Positions 42,179 to 51,609 of a stretch of 64,000 nucleotides of DNA are shown in pieces. Location of the stretch: positions 186,001-250,000 of the forward strand of contig CAJUBZ010000002.1 in NCBI GenBank assembly GCA_910584795.1, read 5' to 3'. The translations under genes and the position numbers were made by a program. This stretch comes from an uncultured Eubacterium sp. (GTDB lineage Bacteria; Bacillota; Clostridia; Lachnospirales; Lachnospiraceae). How positions within the stretch are numbered: the stretch's first letter is position 1; each line of letters begins with the position of its first letter. Under the pieces are notes generated by a model that was given only the letters and a program-made list of their open reading frames with translations, did no database searches and was not told the DNA's origin.

Positions 42179-43645
42179 ATGATAGCTTTAGCAGTAATGG
42201 ACAAAATACTTGATTTTATGTCTAATATATATTCACCGGCAATGGCTGTTGCCGGAATTGTTACAATTTTTATGTCAATATTGACGATACAGGATACGCC
42301 TTATATAATCATCAGCTTATTTTTTACAAGGAAGTTCAAACCGGCGAAGAATAATCATAAGTACGCTGTGTGTATTCCAGCTAGAAATGAAGAGGCTGTT
42401 ATTCATAACCTGATTCGAAGTATTAGAAAACAGGATTATCCGCAGGAACTGATTACAATTTTTGTAGTTGCTGATAATTGTACAGATAATACAGCACAGG
42501 CAGCCAGAGAAAATGGAGCAGTTTGTTATGAGCATTTCAACCCGGATGAGAGAACAAAGGGATTTGCTTTAAAGTATTTATTTGAACAGATTGAAGCAGA
42601 TTATGGAATACAGTCTTTTGAAGGATACTTTATTTTTGATGCTGATAATTTGTTGAAGAAAGATTATATTTCGAGAATGAATGAATCTTTTGATGCAGGT
42701 GAGAAAATTGTTACATCATATCGAAGTACAAAGAATTGGACAGAAAGCTGGATTGCTTCTACATATGCCATACATTGGTTAAGATCTATCAGGTGGAGAC
42801 ACAGAGCACGATCGGTATTGCATCTTGCAACAAACATTCAGGGTACAGGGTTTATGTTCTCTAATGAAATTGTGAAAGATGGGTGGAAATATACATCTCT
42901 TACAGAAGACCGTTCACTGACAGCTGATTGCGTTGTAGAAGGATATGAGATTTCTTATAATAATGATGCAATCTTTTATGATGAACAGCCGACTAGTCTT
43001 AAAGTTGCTTTGAGACAGCGTTTAAGATGGTCAAAAGGGCATTTACAGGCCTTTGCTGAGAGTGGATGGGGATTATTCAAAAATATCTTTATTGACAAGA
43101 ATACAAAGCATAAAGAAACCGATAAATGGTACAATTATTTATGGCGGACCATAAGACACAGATTTATGTCCTTTGATACATTTGCTCAGTTAATACCGAA
43201 AAATGTTATATATGCTGCAAAATGGATTATTACAAGGTTAATTCTTTATCCGTTTGTTGTATGGAAATCAGGTGCGGTAATATGGATATTTGGAGGAGAT
43301 AATTATATAGCGAGTTTAGTGAAACAGTTAATAGGAAATGTTGATATTACATTAGATGCAGGATGGAAATCGTATCTTTTAAGTGTGCTGTTAGTCATAT
43401 GGGCAAGAGTCTTTTACAGGTTATGCAGATATATTATTAATATATGGATTGCGGTGTATATATTTATTATTGAATATAAACGGATGCCGAAGTTTAGCAT
43501 ATGGAAGAAGATTTTTTACTGCTTCACATGGCCGACATTTGATATTATAGGAAGATATACCCAATATATAGCGTTGTTTAAAAAGGTTGAGTGGAAACCG
43601 ATACCTCATAATAGTAAGGTGACAATCGAAGACTTAGAAGAGTAA
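42179..43645 (+). CDS. Membrane-bound processive glycosyltransferase, family 2
   Basis: 488 residues. One helix near the N-terminus is followed by a cytosolic GT-A domain with YAVCIPARNEEAVIHNLIRS, the nucleotide-sugar D-x-D (FDADN), an ED in TSLTEDRSLTAD and the QRLRWSKGH motif (QxxRW). Several C-terminal helices follow, interrupted by an amphipathic stretch. That set is typical of processive beta-glycan synthases such as cellulose, hyaluronan and poly-GlcNAc synthases. The polymer is unknown. It converges with an LtaS-type gene, suggesting cell-envelope glycopolymer work. Confidence 0.88.
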   Translation: MIALAVMDKILDFMSNIYSPAMAVAGIVTIFMSILTIQDTPYIIISLFFTRKFKPAKNNHKYAVCIPARNEEAVIHNLIRSIRKQDYPQELITIFVVADNCTDNTAQAARENGAVCYEHFNPDERTKGFALKYLFEQIEADYGIQSFEGYFIFDADNLLKKDYISRMNESFDAGEKIVTSYRSTKNWTESWIASTYAIHWLRSIRWRHRARSVLHLATNIQGTGFMFSNEIVKDGWKYTSLTEDRSLTADCVVEGYEISYNNDAIFYDEQPTSLKVALRQRLRWSKGHLQAFAESGWGLFKNIFIDKNTKHKETDKWYNYLWRTIRHRFMSFDTFAQLIPKNVIYAAKWIITRLILYPFVVWKSGAVIWIFGGDNYIASLVKQLIGNVDITLDAGWKSYLLSVLLVIWARVFYRLCRYIINIWIAVYIFIIEYKRMPKFSIWKKIFYCFTWPTFDIIGRYTQYIALFKKVEWKPIPHNSKVTIEDLEE

Positions 43646-43668
43646 AGATAAAATTAGATAGTAATAAC

Positions 43669-43708
43669 AAAAAGCTCCAAACCTAAATATTGGTTTGGAG
43701 CTTTTTTA
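43669..43708. terminator. Bidirectional terminator between glycosyltransferase and LtaS-type genes
   Basis: Perfect 15-bp stem AAAAAGCTCCAAACC with its complement and an eight-base loop; A- and T-runs on either side. Confidence 0.9.
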
Positions 43709-43709
43709 A

Positions 43710-45593
43710 TTATTTTTTTAATGTTTTAAAATAATCATATTTTAAGGTTAAATCATTTTTGCGAATAATATTGTGGACCACTTCACTGGTCTCTTCACGT
43801 TGCTTTTTGGATAATTTTCCTTTATTCAGAATTTTTTCATCATCTACATATACATTTCCATCGTACCAGGAATAGTCGCTGTAAAAGGCAATTCCTTTAT
43901 AATTTTTTGCAAGAGCATTGGTGCCGAGATAATAATTGCTATTGTAATTAATGCCGAATAGATTTAATACTGTTGGCAGAATATTCATCTGCATTGTAAC
44001 CTTATTAACATCTTTCGGTTGGATATCACTGCTCCAAATAAAAAATGGAGTATGGTTAATTAAATTTCCCAGAGTATTTTTGTTTTTATCTAATACCGTC
44101 TTATCGTTGATTGTATATAAGTAATGATCCGCATAAGCAACAATGACAGTATTATCATAAAGGTTATTGTCTTTCAAAGCCTGAATCAGAAGACCAACCA
44201 TATAATCCGTTTCACCGACCATAAGTTTTGCAGTTTCTTCCTCTGATAAATCAGGAACGTTGTCCTTGCCATACTTCATTTCCGCAACGAGTTGTCCGAC
44301 TTCCTTGGAAGTGGTAAATGGTGTGTGTGGCGTGTAAGTGATAATATAATCAACAAATTTACTATTTTGCTTGAACATATTGTCATAAAAGGTCTTGTTT
44401 AAAATTAATTCACGGTCCAGCTCGTAGTCTAGTGTATCATAACTGGCAATATCCTGTAAACCAAAATAATTGTCGTATCCCCATGCTTTATAATTAATGC
44501 CTCTGGAATAAAATCCTGACGTATTCATATGAAAGGCATTTACAGCATATCCCTCTTTTTTAAATAACTTTGCCATGGTGTAATCAAAAGTGTTCGTATT
44601 TAAAGTATATACATTTTCTGTATATGATACTGGTGTTGTAAATCCGGTATTTACCGCAAACTCAGAATTAAATGTAGAACCACCTCCAGTGTATATCGAA
44701 TAATGGTCTTTAAAATTAATGGAGTTTTCCATTAAACCATATAAATTTGGTGTAGTTTTTGGGGTTAAAAGCCAATCGTCCATTCCTTCTAATTGAAGGA
44801 AAATAACATTTTTGTTTTTAAAAATTCCAGTGTATTCATCCGGTTGTTTTGTATCTTCTTCTGTATAAATATTATCTAAGAATTCTTTGTCCTCTGAATT
44901 GATATTTTCTTTCGGTTTTAAAAATGTAATATAGAAATTTCTGAAGGAATACTCATATAATCCTGACACCCGCATGCTTTTGTTGCTGTCACTGTAAGAG
45001 TTATAAATATTTCTTGGATTTCTAAAACTGCTCCATTTTAAATTGGAGTTGGCAAAACCTAAGCATAGTGGTGCCAGTAAATGCAGCGCAATAAAAATCA
45101 GAAAGATGACTCCAAGTCTTTTAGGACGAAATACTTTTTTTTCAGGAGCTTTCTTAAATACAACTACTGCAATAATCACAATGAAAACTGCCAGAACATA
45201 AATCAAAGGGTTAGCATGAATAATCGTATCCCATATATAAGAACTGCCTTCTCCTGCCATTAGCATCAAATTAAAACTAAAATAAAACGAGGTGAAAGAA
45301 TAGTAAATAGTGTTTGTTAAAAATAAAATAAAAAATAAACTAAACAGAGTCCAATAGGCTATCTTACTGCCAATTCCTTTCAGACATGTTACAATTCCAA
45401 GGAACAAGAAAATCCATACCAGTGTGAAAATATTAGGTGCGGGATAAAATGTAGGGAAATATCCTATTTTATATCCAAAAATTCGCGTAATGATGTCCAT
45501 TAACAGAAAAGGAATTGCCAGATAAATCGTATATCTGTGTGTTACAATACATTTTTTTATATTATGAAAAAAGTTTTTAATAGTCTGACTCAT
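43710..45593 (-). CDS. LTA synthase-family sulfatase (phosphoglycerol transferase type)
   Basis: 627 residues. Five membrane helices lie in the first 180 residues, followed by an extracellular sulfatase-type domain from about residue 262. Motifs: NVIFLQLEGMDDW (metal-binding Glu), GGGSTFNSEF with the candidate catalytic Thr, and VAYADHYLY (Asp-His metal ligands). Members transfer phosphoglycerol from phosphatidylglycerol to lipoteichoic acid or other acceptors. Size matches LtaS. Whether it makes LTA itself or decorates another glycan is open. RBS AGGAGG. Confidence 0.87.
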   Translation of the reverse strand: MSQTIKNFFHNIKKCIVTHRYTIYLAIPFLLMDIITRIFGYKIGYFPTFYPAPNIFTLVWIFLFLGIVTCLKGIGSKIAYWTLFSLFFILFLTNTIYYSFTSFYFSFNLMLMAGEGSSYIWDTIIHANPLIYVLAVFIVIIAVVVFKKAPEKKVFRPKRLGVIFLIFIALHLLAPLCLGFANSNLKWSSFRNPRNIYNSYSDSNKSMRVSGLYEYSFRNFYITFLKPKENINSEDKEFLDNIYTEEDTKQPDEYTGIFKNKNVIFLQLEGMDDWLLTPKTTPNLYGLMENSINFKDHYSIYTGGGSTFNSEFAVNTGFTTPVSYTENVYTLNTNTFDYTMAKLFKKEGYAVNAFHMNTSGFYSRGINYKAWGYDNYFGLQDIASYDTLDYELDRELILNKTFYDNMFKQNSKFVDYIITYTPHTPFTTSKEVGQLVAEMKYGKDNVPDLSEEETAKLMVGETDYMVGLLIQALKDNNLYDNTVIVAYADHYLYTINDKTVLDKNKNTLGNLINHTPFFIWSSDIQPKDVNKVTMQMNILPTVLNLFGINYNSNYYLGTNALAKNYKGIAFYSDYSWYDGNVYVDDEKILNKGKLSKKQREETSEVVHNIIRKNDLTLKYDYFKTLKK

Positions 45594-45757
45594 TTAATGC
45601 CTCCTAGTAATTTTAACATGAATCTATTTTTATCGGTGATATTGATTGGTAGTTAAAATTTTATCAATCTTATCTTTCCATGAATAAAATAGCACAAAAT
45701 CCAGTAGAAATGCAATACTTTTCCATAGTATGTAAAGTAAGGAATATGTTATGTAAG

Positions 45758-45786
45758 TTGCAAAATCTTTATAAATAGAATAAAAT
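45758..45786 (+). promoter_or_regulatory. Promoter of the ecfA1-ecfA2-ecfT-truA operon
   Basis: TTGCAA-17-TAAAAT in the divergent gap between the LtaS-type gene and ecfA1. The gap holds no other feature. Confidence 0.6.
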
Positions 45787-45820
45787 AATTGCGATACCTA
45801 ATAAACAAGGAGCAGTAGTC

Positions 45821-46684
45821 ATGGATATACTAAAAATTAAAAACTTAATACATGATTATATTGATGAAGAGGAAAGAGAAGTTGTTAGAGCTGTTGATGA
45901 TGTCAGTCTGAATGTGAAAAAAGGACAGTTCATTGCCGTCTTAGGGCATAATGGTTCTGGAAAATCCTCTTTGGCGAAACATATCAATGCACTGCTTTCT
46001 CCTACAGACGGAACGATATGGGTTGATGGAATGGATACCAGAGATGAAAAACATCTTTGGGATATCCGGCAAACTGCAGGTATGGTATTTCAAAATCCGG
46101 ATAATCAGATTGTGGCAACAATGGTAGAGGAAGATGTGGCATTTGGTCCGGAAAACATGTGTGTGCCTACGGATGAAATATGGAAGAGAGTGGAGAGAGC
46201 ACTTGGGGCAGTGGGGATGACTGCCTACAGAAAAAAGTCACCTTTAAAACTATCCGGGGGTCAGAAGCAGAGAGTAGCGATTGCAGGAATTATCGCTATG
46301 GAGCCACAGTGTATTGTTCTTGATGAACCTACAGCGATGCTTGATCCGGTAGGAAGACATGAAGTGATAGAAACTTTACATCAGTTAAATAAGGAAAAAG
46401 ATATTACGATTATTTTAATTACTCACCATATGAATGAAGTGGTGGATGCAGACAATGTATTTGTGATGGATAAAGGTAAAATCGTAATGCAGGGAACACC
46501 AAAGGAAGTGTTCTGCAATGTGAGGAAAATCAAAGAAATTGGTTTAGAAGTACCACAGGTGACAGAACTGGGATATTTGTTAAAGCAAAGTGGTTTAAAT
46601 ATAGAAGATGGAATTTTGAGCGTGGAAGAATTAATAAAAGAAATAGAAAAGGTAAAACAGGCTGAAAACATGCAGGAACTTTAA
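45821..46684 (+). CDS. ecfA1: Energy-coupling factor transporter ATPase EcfA1
   Basis: 287-residue ABC ATPase of the shared ECF module that powers vitamin and metal uptake. Walker A GHNGSGKSS, Q-loop VFQNPDNQIV, signature LSGGQKQR, Walker B IVLDEPTAMLDP and switch His in ITHHM are intact. The second ATPase and the EcfT membrane coupler follow, so this is a group II module serving S components encoded elsewhere. Confidence 0.95.
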   Translation: MDILKIKNLIHDYIDEEEREVVRAVDDVSLNVKKGQFIAVLGHNGSGKSSLAKHINALLSPTDGTIWVDGMDTRDEKHLWDIRQTAGMVFQNPDNQIVATMVEEDVAFGPENMCVPTDEIWKRVERALGAVGMTAYRKKSPLKLSGGQKQRVAIAGIIAMEPQCIVLDEPTAMLDPVGRHEVIETLHQLNKEKDITIILITHHMNEVVDADNVFVMDKGKIVMQGTPKEVFCNVRKIKEIGLEVPQVTELGYLLKQSGLNIEDGILSVEELIKEIEKVKQAENMQEL

Positions 46685-46708
46685 CGTTGAGAGTTATGGA
46701 GAGAGAAA

Positions 46709-47557
46709 ATGTCACTGAAATTAGAGAATGTCAGTTATGTTTATGAGCAGGGAACCGGTTCAGAAACAGCGGCAATTAAAAACATTAATTTAGAAATCAA
46801 CAAAGGGGAGTTTGTTGCGATTATCGGACATACCGGTTCTGGAAAGTCTACGTTAATACAGCATTTTAATGGATTAGAAAAGGCAACAGAAGGATGTGTA
46901 TATTATAACGAAAAAGATATACAGGGCAAAGGATTTGACTTGAGAGGACTTCGATGCAAGGTCGGACTGGTATTTCAATATCCGGAACACCAGTTGTTTG
47001 AAGAAAGCGTAATAAAAGACGTCTGCTTTGGACCGAAAAATAAAGGGCTTTCTAAAGAGGAATGTTTGAAGAAAGCGAAGGAAGCCTTGCAGCTGGTTGG
47101 AATAAGTGAGGAATTGTATAATAAATCACCATTTGAATTGTCAGGAGGACAGAAAAGAAGAGTTGCAATTGCAGGGGTTCTTGCTATGGAGCCGGAAATA
47201 TTAATACTGGATGAGCCAACCGCAGGACTGGATCCGGCAGGCAGAGATAAAATATTGAGATGCATTAAAAAACTTCATGATGTCAGGGGAATTGCTATCG
47301 TGCTCGTTTCACACAGCATGGAGGATGTGGCAAATTATGCAGAGCGTATTATTGTCATGAATAAAGGCAGCATCATGTATGATGATACACCCAAGAAAGT
47401 TTTCAAGCATTATAAGAACTTGGAAAAAATAGGGTTGGCTGCTCCACAGATTACCTATATAATGCATGAGTTGAAAGAAAATGGTCTGGAAGTGGATGCT
47501 GGTATTATTAATTTAGAAGAAGCAAAAGATAACATTTTGAAGAGTTTAGGAAGGTAA
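46709..47557 (+). CDS. ecfA2: Energy-coupling factor transporter ATPase EcfA2
   Basis: 282 residues; heterodimer partner of EcfA1. Walker A GHTGSGKST, Q-loop VFQYPEHQLF, signature LSGGQKRR, Walker B LILDEPTAGLDP and switch His in VSHSMED. Starts 24 bases after ecfA1 and leaves only one base before ecfT. Confidence 0.95.
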   Translation: MSLKLENVSYVYEQGTGSETAAIKNINLEINKGEFVAIIGHTGSGKSTLIQHFNGLEKATEGCVYYNEKDIQGKGFDLRGLRCKVGLVFQYPEHQLFEESVIKDVCFGPKNKGLSKEECLKKAKEALQLVGISEELYNKSPFELSGGQKRRVAIAGVLAMEPEILILDEPTAGLDPAGRDKILRCIKKLHDVRGIAIVLVSHSMEDVANYAERIIVMNKGSIMYDDTPKKVFKHYKNLEKIGLAAPQITYIMHELKENGLEVDAGIINLEEAKDNILKSLGR

Positions 47558-47558
47558 G

Positions 47559-48350
47559 ATGGCGAATATAACAATTGGACAATATTATCCTGAAAATTCA
47601 ATAATACATAAATTAGATCCAAGAGTGAAATTATTTGGAACGATGGTCCTGATTGTGCTTCTATTTATTATAAAAAATGTTTGGGGATATGCTCTTTTTA
47701 CGGTTTTTATGGCAGCGATTATCAAGGGATCCAAAGTACCTTTTGGTAAGTTGTTAAGGGGTGTCAGAGGAATTTTATTTATTTTGTTATTTAGTGCTGT
47801 ATTGAATGTATTCTTGACGCCTGGTCATGTCCTAGTAGAAATTTGGATGATTACGATAACAAAAGAAGGATTAATAAAAGGCGGATTTATTGCAGTCAGA
47901 TTAATTTATCTGGTAATCTGTACATCTATTATGACATTAACTACGACACCGAATGATTTGGCAGACGGATTGGAGAAAGCATTTGGATTTTTGAAAGTAA
48001 TAAAATTTCCTGTACATGAGATTGCAATGATTATGTCTTTGGCACTCAGGTTTATTCCAACTTTGATGGAAGAGACGGATAAGATTACAAAAGCCCAGAA
48101 GGCGAGAGGGGCACAGTTTGACACGGGAAATATTTTGCAGAAGGCAAAAAGTCTGATTCCGATTTTGATACCGTTGTTTATTTCGTCTATTCGACGAGCC
48201 TTGGATTTGGCAACTGCAATGGAGGCAAGGTGTTACCACAGTGGAAAACGGACAAAAATGAAACCTCTGAAATATGTGAAAAGAGATTATTTCGCATATG
48301 GAAGTTGTTTCGTGATGATAGCAGTAGTTCTTGGGGTGAATTATTTGTAG
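47559..48350 (+). CDS. ecfT: Energy-coupling factor transporter transmembrane protein EcfT
   Basis: 263 residues with five to six membrane helices. The conserved start ITIGQYYPENSIIHKLDPRV is typical. Cytoplasmic coupling helices carry the two Ala-Arg-Gly-like motifs, KARGAQFDTG and MEARCYHSG, that contact the ATPases. It couples ATP hydrolysis to exchangeable substrate-binding S proteins. Confidence 0.94.
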   Translation: MANITIGQYYPENSIIHKLDPRVKLFGTMVLIVLLFIIKNVWGYALFTVFMAAIIKGSKVPFGKLLRGVRGILFILLFSAVLNVFLTPGHVLVEIWMITITKEGLIKGGFIAVRLIYLVICTSIMTLTTTPNDLADGLEKAFGFLKVIKFPVHEIAMIMSLALRFIPTLMEETDKITKAQKARGAQFDTGNILQKAKSLIPILIPLFISSIRRALDLATAMEARCYHSGKRTKMKPLKYVKRDYFAYGSCFVMIAVVLGVNYL

Positions 48351-48412
48351 AAATAATGAAGAAGAGATGACAGATGAAATTTTAACAGTTTTGGATTGTG
48401 TGGAGATAGAAG

Positions 48413-49150
48413 ATGAAAAGAGTCAGATTGATTATTTCATATGATGGAACCAATTATTGTGGTTGGCAGATTCAGATAAATGGAATAACGGTAGAAGAGA
48501 TTATTAATAGAGAATTAAGCAGTCTGTTGGGAGAAAAAATTGCAGTGATCGGTGCCAGCAGAACAGATTCCGGTGTACACGCTATTGGGAACGTGGCTGT
48601 ATTTGATACAGAGACAAGAATTCCAGCAGAGAAGATTTCTTTTGCACTCAATCAAAGGCTGCCGGATGATATTAGGATACAGAAGTCTGAGGAAGTGGCA
48701 GAGGACTTTCATCCTAGATATTGTAACAGTACGAAAACATATGAGTACAAAATATTAAACCGCAAGTTCCCTGATCCATTAAATAGATTATATACACACT
48801 TTGTCTATATGCCTCTGAATGTTGAAAAAATGAAAGAGGCAGCAGACTATATTGTAGGGGAACATGATTTTGCAAGTTTTTGCTCAGCGGGAAGTCAAGT
48901 AAAGACTACAACGAGGACGGTTTATACTCTGGATGTTACAAAGAAGAATGACATTATCAATATTCGAATTAGTGGAAATGGTTTTCTTTACAATATGGTT
49001 CGGATTATTGTGGGAACTTTACTGAAAGTAGGCCTGGGTGTATATCCACCGGAGCATGTGAAGGAAATCATTGAAGCAAAGGACAGATATCAGGCAGGAC
49101 CAAAGGCTCCGGCAAAGGGGCTTACACTGGTAGGAATAGAATATGAGTAA
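48413..49150 (+). CDS. truA: tRNA pseudouridine synthase A
   Basis: 245 residues; makes pseudouridine at positions 38-40 of tRNAs. The catalytic Asp sits in GASRTDSGVHAIGNVA. FASFCSAGSQVKTTTRTVY and FLYNMVRIIVGTLLKVG are also family motifs. The order ecfA1-ecfA2-ecfT-truA-rplM-rpsI is conserved in Firmicutes. Its stop codon lies inside the left arm of a degraded hairpin repeat. Confidence 0.96.
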   Translation: MKRVRLIISYDGTNYCGWQIQINGITVEEIINRELSSLLGEKIAVIGASRTDSGVHAIGNVAVFDTETRIPAEKISFALNQRLPDDIRIQKSEEVAEDFHPRYCNSTKTYEYKILNRKFPDPLNRLYTHFVYMPLNVEKMKEAADYIVGEHDFASFCSAGSQVKTTTRTVYTLDVTKKNDIINIRISGNGFLYNMVRIIVGTLLKVGLGVYPPEHVKEIIEAKDRYQAGPKAPAKGLTLVGIEYE

Positions 49151-49236
49151 CAGTTCAGTCATGTGATAAAAGCGATATACAGCAATGAGGCTGACAGACT
49201 ACATGTTGTATATCCCTTATATCATATGGAGAACAA
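49146..49236 (+). repeat. Degraded copy of the 62.6-kb hairpin repeat family
   Basis: GTAACAGTTCAGTCAT overlaps the truA stop. It leads directly into an imperfect long hairpin, GTGATAAAAGCGATATACAG.. pairing with ..TTGTATATCCCTTATATCAT. The loop (AGGCTGACAGACTAC) recalls the GCCTGCAAGCAG loop of the better copies. The right closing arm is missing. Confidence 0.55.
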
Positions 49237-49296
49237 CCACAACAAGGGAAATTTTCGAGCTGACGGGTGACCAGTTACGAATATGAAAAAAATAGT

Positions 49297-49325
49297 TTGA
49301 CACGATAATTTATTTATTGTATAAT
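49297..49325 (+). promoter_or_regulatory. Perfect-consensus promoter of rplM-rpsI
   Basis: TTGACA-17-TATAAT. Transcription should begin near 49332, giving a leader of about 100 bases. Confidence 0.9.
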
Positions 49326-49331
49326 CTGTTT

Positions 49332-49436
49332 TATTGTGACGTGTTATGCACGTTGGTTTTTGTGCCCTAGCCAAAGCCCCGGTACGGACATGAGGACAAA
49401 TTAATTTAGATAAGCAAAATTTCAGGAGGTAAACCA
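49332..49436 (+). promoter_or_regulatory. 5' leader of rplM-rpsI, candidate L13 leader RNA
   Basis: Shows hairpin ACGTG/CACGT and a GT-CC../..GG-AC stem around CTAGCCAAAGCC before the AGGAGG site. Position before rplM and compact size fit the L13 leader family known in Firmicutes; identity was not verified by a covariance search. Confidence 0.5.
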
Positions 49437-49865
49437 ATGAAAACATATATGGCTAGTCCAGCAGATATTGAAAGAAAATGGTATGTAGTTGATGCTACAG
49501 GATATACATTAGGACGTTTGTCATCAGAAGTTGCTAAGATTTTAAGAGGAAAGAACAAACCACAGTTTACACCTCATATTGATACAGGTGACTATGTAAT
49601 CGTAACAAACGCAGACAAGATTAAAGTAACAGGTAAGAAGTTAGAGCAGAAGATTTATTATCATCATTCAGACTATGTTGGTGGTATGAAAGAAACTACT
49701 CTGAAAGAAAAGTTAGAAAAGAAGCCTGAAAGTGTTATTGAACTTGCAGTAAAAGGCATGCTTCCAAAAGGACCTTTAGGAAGAAGCATGATGAAGAAGC
49801 TTTTTGTTTACGCTGGAGCTGAGCATCCACATGCAGCTCAGAAACCAGAAGAATTAACATTTTAG
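49437..49865 (+). CDS. rplM: 50S ribosomal protein L13
   Basis: 142 residues; early assembly protein. Recognised from YMASPADIERKWYVVDATGY, LGRLSSEVAKILRGKNKPQF, HIDTGDYVIVTNA and GMLPKGPLGRSMMKKL. RBS CAGGAGG. Followed 22 bases later by rpsI. Confidence 0.98.
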   Translation: MKTYMASPADIERKWYVVDATGYTLGRLSSEVAKILRGKNKPQFTPHIDTGDYVIVTNADKIKVTGKKLEQKIYYHHSDYVGGMKETTLKEKLEKKPESVIELAVKGMLPKGPLGRSMMKKLFVYAGAEHPHAAQKPEELTF

Positions 49866-49887
49866 TTAATAGGGAGGAGAAAATAAC

Positions 49888-50280
49888 ATGGCTACAGAAA
49901 AGTATTATGGAACAGGTAGAAGAAAAAGCAGTGTTGCCAGAGTATATGTAATGCCTGGTAAAGGAAATATAACAATTAATAAAAGAGATATTGATGATTA
50001 CTTTGGTCTTGAGACATTAAAGGTGATCGTACGTCAGCCACTTGAGACAATCGGTGCTGTTGATAAATTCGATATCAAGATTAGTGTTCACGGTGGTGGA
50101 TACACAGGACAGGCTGGTGCTATCAGACATGGTATCGCTAGAGCGTTAGTTCAGGCAGATGCCGAAAACAGACCGGCATTAAAGAAGGCTGGATTCTTAA
50201 CAAGAGATTCAAGAATGAAAGAAAGAAAGAAATACGGTCTCAAAGCAGCTCGTCGTGCACCACAGTTTTCAAAGAGATAA
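49888..50280 (+). CDS. rpsI: 30S ribosomal protein S9
   Basis: 130 residues; C-terminal tail reaches the P-site tRNA. Family start YYGTGRRKSSVARVYVMPG, then VHGGGYTGQAGAIRHGIARA and end DSRMKERKKYGLKAARRAPQ, FSKR. Completes the L13-S9 pair. Confidence 0.98.
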   Translation: MATEKYYGTGRRKSSVARVYVMPGKGNITINKRDIDDYFGLETLKVIVRQPLETIGAVDKFDIKISVHGGGYTGQAGAIRHGIARALVQADAENRPALKKAGFLTRDSRMKERKKYGLKAARRAPQFSKR

Positions 50281-50281
50281 T

Positions 50282-50358
50282 ATTTGCGAGCAGTCGCATA
50301 AAGAAAGCTTCGAAGAATTTATTCTTCAGGAGCTTTTTTTATGCGGCTATTTGCAAAT
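50282..50358 (+). terminator. Terminator after rpsI, nested in outer arms
   Basis: Core AAGCTTCGAAGAAT-TTA-TTCTTCAGGAGCTT followed by TTTTTT. Outer sequences ATTTGCGAGCAGTCGCATAAA and TTTATGCGGCTATTTGCAAAT pair around it. The rest of the 322-base gap to the DUF1848 gene has another imperfect stem (TGACTG/CAGTCA near 50390) but no gene. Confidence 0.85.
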
Positions 50359-50602
50359 TTGATGATGACCGAGAAGTAAGGAACGAAGTGACTGGATTCG
50401 AGCTTCATGTCAGTCAGACGCAGATAACACTTTGTTCTGGGATGTTTTTTTATATAAACTGTGGTAATATATATTTATGATAGCAAGAGTTTATATGCGT
50501 TTGACAAAAGTAATGCATATGTATCAAATTTTTGAAGAGTTGTATCGCTGTTATTTTAACATGAGAATTTTATTTTTAATGAAACAACGGAGAGTATAGC
50601 AG

Positions 50603-51562
50603 ATGATATTAAGTGTAAGCCGCAGAACGGACATTCCGAACTATTATTCGGAATGGTTTTTTAATAGAATAAAAGATGGCTTCGTGTATGTCAGAAACCC
50701 TATGAACGTGCATCAGGTAAGTAAGATTGACATAACACCAGAGGTGGTTGACTGTATTGTTTTTTGGACAAAAAATCCGGAACCAATGCTTGAAAGGCTG
50801 GATGAACTTGCTCTATATAATTATTATTTTCAGTTTACATTGACCGGTTATGGAATGGATATAGAATGTAATGTTCCCCATAAAAAAGAAAAAATTATTC
50901 CAATATTTCAGAAATTATCAGAAAAGATAGGAAGGCAAAAGGTAATATGGAGATATGATCCTATTATTTTTACTAAAAAATATACTCCAGAATATCATTT
51001 GGAAGCATTTGAACAAATTGCTATAGCATTGAAAGGATATACCGAAAAATGTGTTATCAGTTTTGTTGGCATATACACAAAAAATAAAAGGAATATGAAA
51101 TTAATGGGTGCATATGAGGTTGATGAAAAGGAATTGCTAGAATTTGCAAAGAAAATGGCAAGAACTGCAAAGAAAAATGAAATGATAATTGGAAGTTGTG
51201 CTGAAAGTATAGATTTGGAACAGTGTGGAATTGAACATAATTGTTGTGTAGATAAAAAACTTATAGAAAACATTATTGATTACAGACTTAAAGTGAATAA
51301 AGATAAGAATCAGCGTGATGAATGTGGCTGCATGGAGAGTGTTGAGATTGGAACATATAATACATGTAAAAACTACTGCAAATATTGTTATGCAAATTAT
51401 AACGAAGAAAGTGTCATAAAGAATTGCAATAAATATAATCCTGAATCGCCTATATTGTGTGGTGTTCTTGACAAAGATGACAAAATAACAGAGCGAAAAG
51501 TAAAGTCATTGAAAGAACATCAATTAAGCATAAAAGATATAGAAGGAATTCTTCATGCATAA
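50603..51562 (+). CDS. DUF1848 protein with C-terminal radical-SAM-like cysteine motif
   Basis: 319 residues. The N-terminus MILSVSRRTDIPNYYSEWFF and segments VVDCIVFWTKNPEPM and QKVIWRYDPIIF are the DUF1848 signature. The C-terminus has Cys255-x3-Cys259-x2-Cys262, the spacing of a radical SAM 4Fe-4S site, but placed after the barrel-like part instead of before it. Additional cysteines at 241 and 243 are nearby. Function is unknown; Fe-S binding is likely. It ends 47 bases before the BFD-like gene, so the two may be one operon. Confidence 0.85.
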   Translation: MILSVSRRTDIPNYYSEWFFNRIKDGFVYVRNPMNVHQVSKIDITPEVVDCIVFWTKNPEPMLERLDELALYNYYFQFTLTGYGMDIECNVPHKKEKIIPIFQKLSEKIGRQKVIWRYDPIIFTKKYTPEYHLEAFEQIAIALKGYTEKCVISFVGIYTKNKRNMKLMGAYEVDEKELLEFAKKMARTAKKNEMIIGSCAESIDLEQCGIEHNCCVDKKLIENIIDYRLKVNKDKNQRDECGCMESVEIGTYNTCKNYCKYCYANYNEESVIKNCNKYNPESPILCGVLDKDDKITERKVKSLKEHQLSIKDIEGILHA

Positions 51563-51609
51563 ATTCCTCTATTCTGCAAATCCTAACAGAAAAGAGGAGG
51601 AATTAGAGT

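Noticed and set aside
37623..45757. Integrated mobile island
   Set aside because: No integrase, transposase, tRNA target or direct repeats at either edge; described only as an accessory block.
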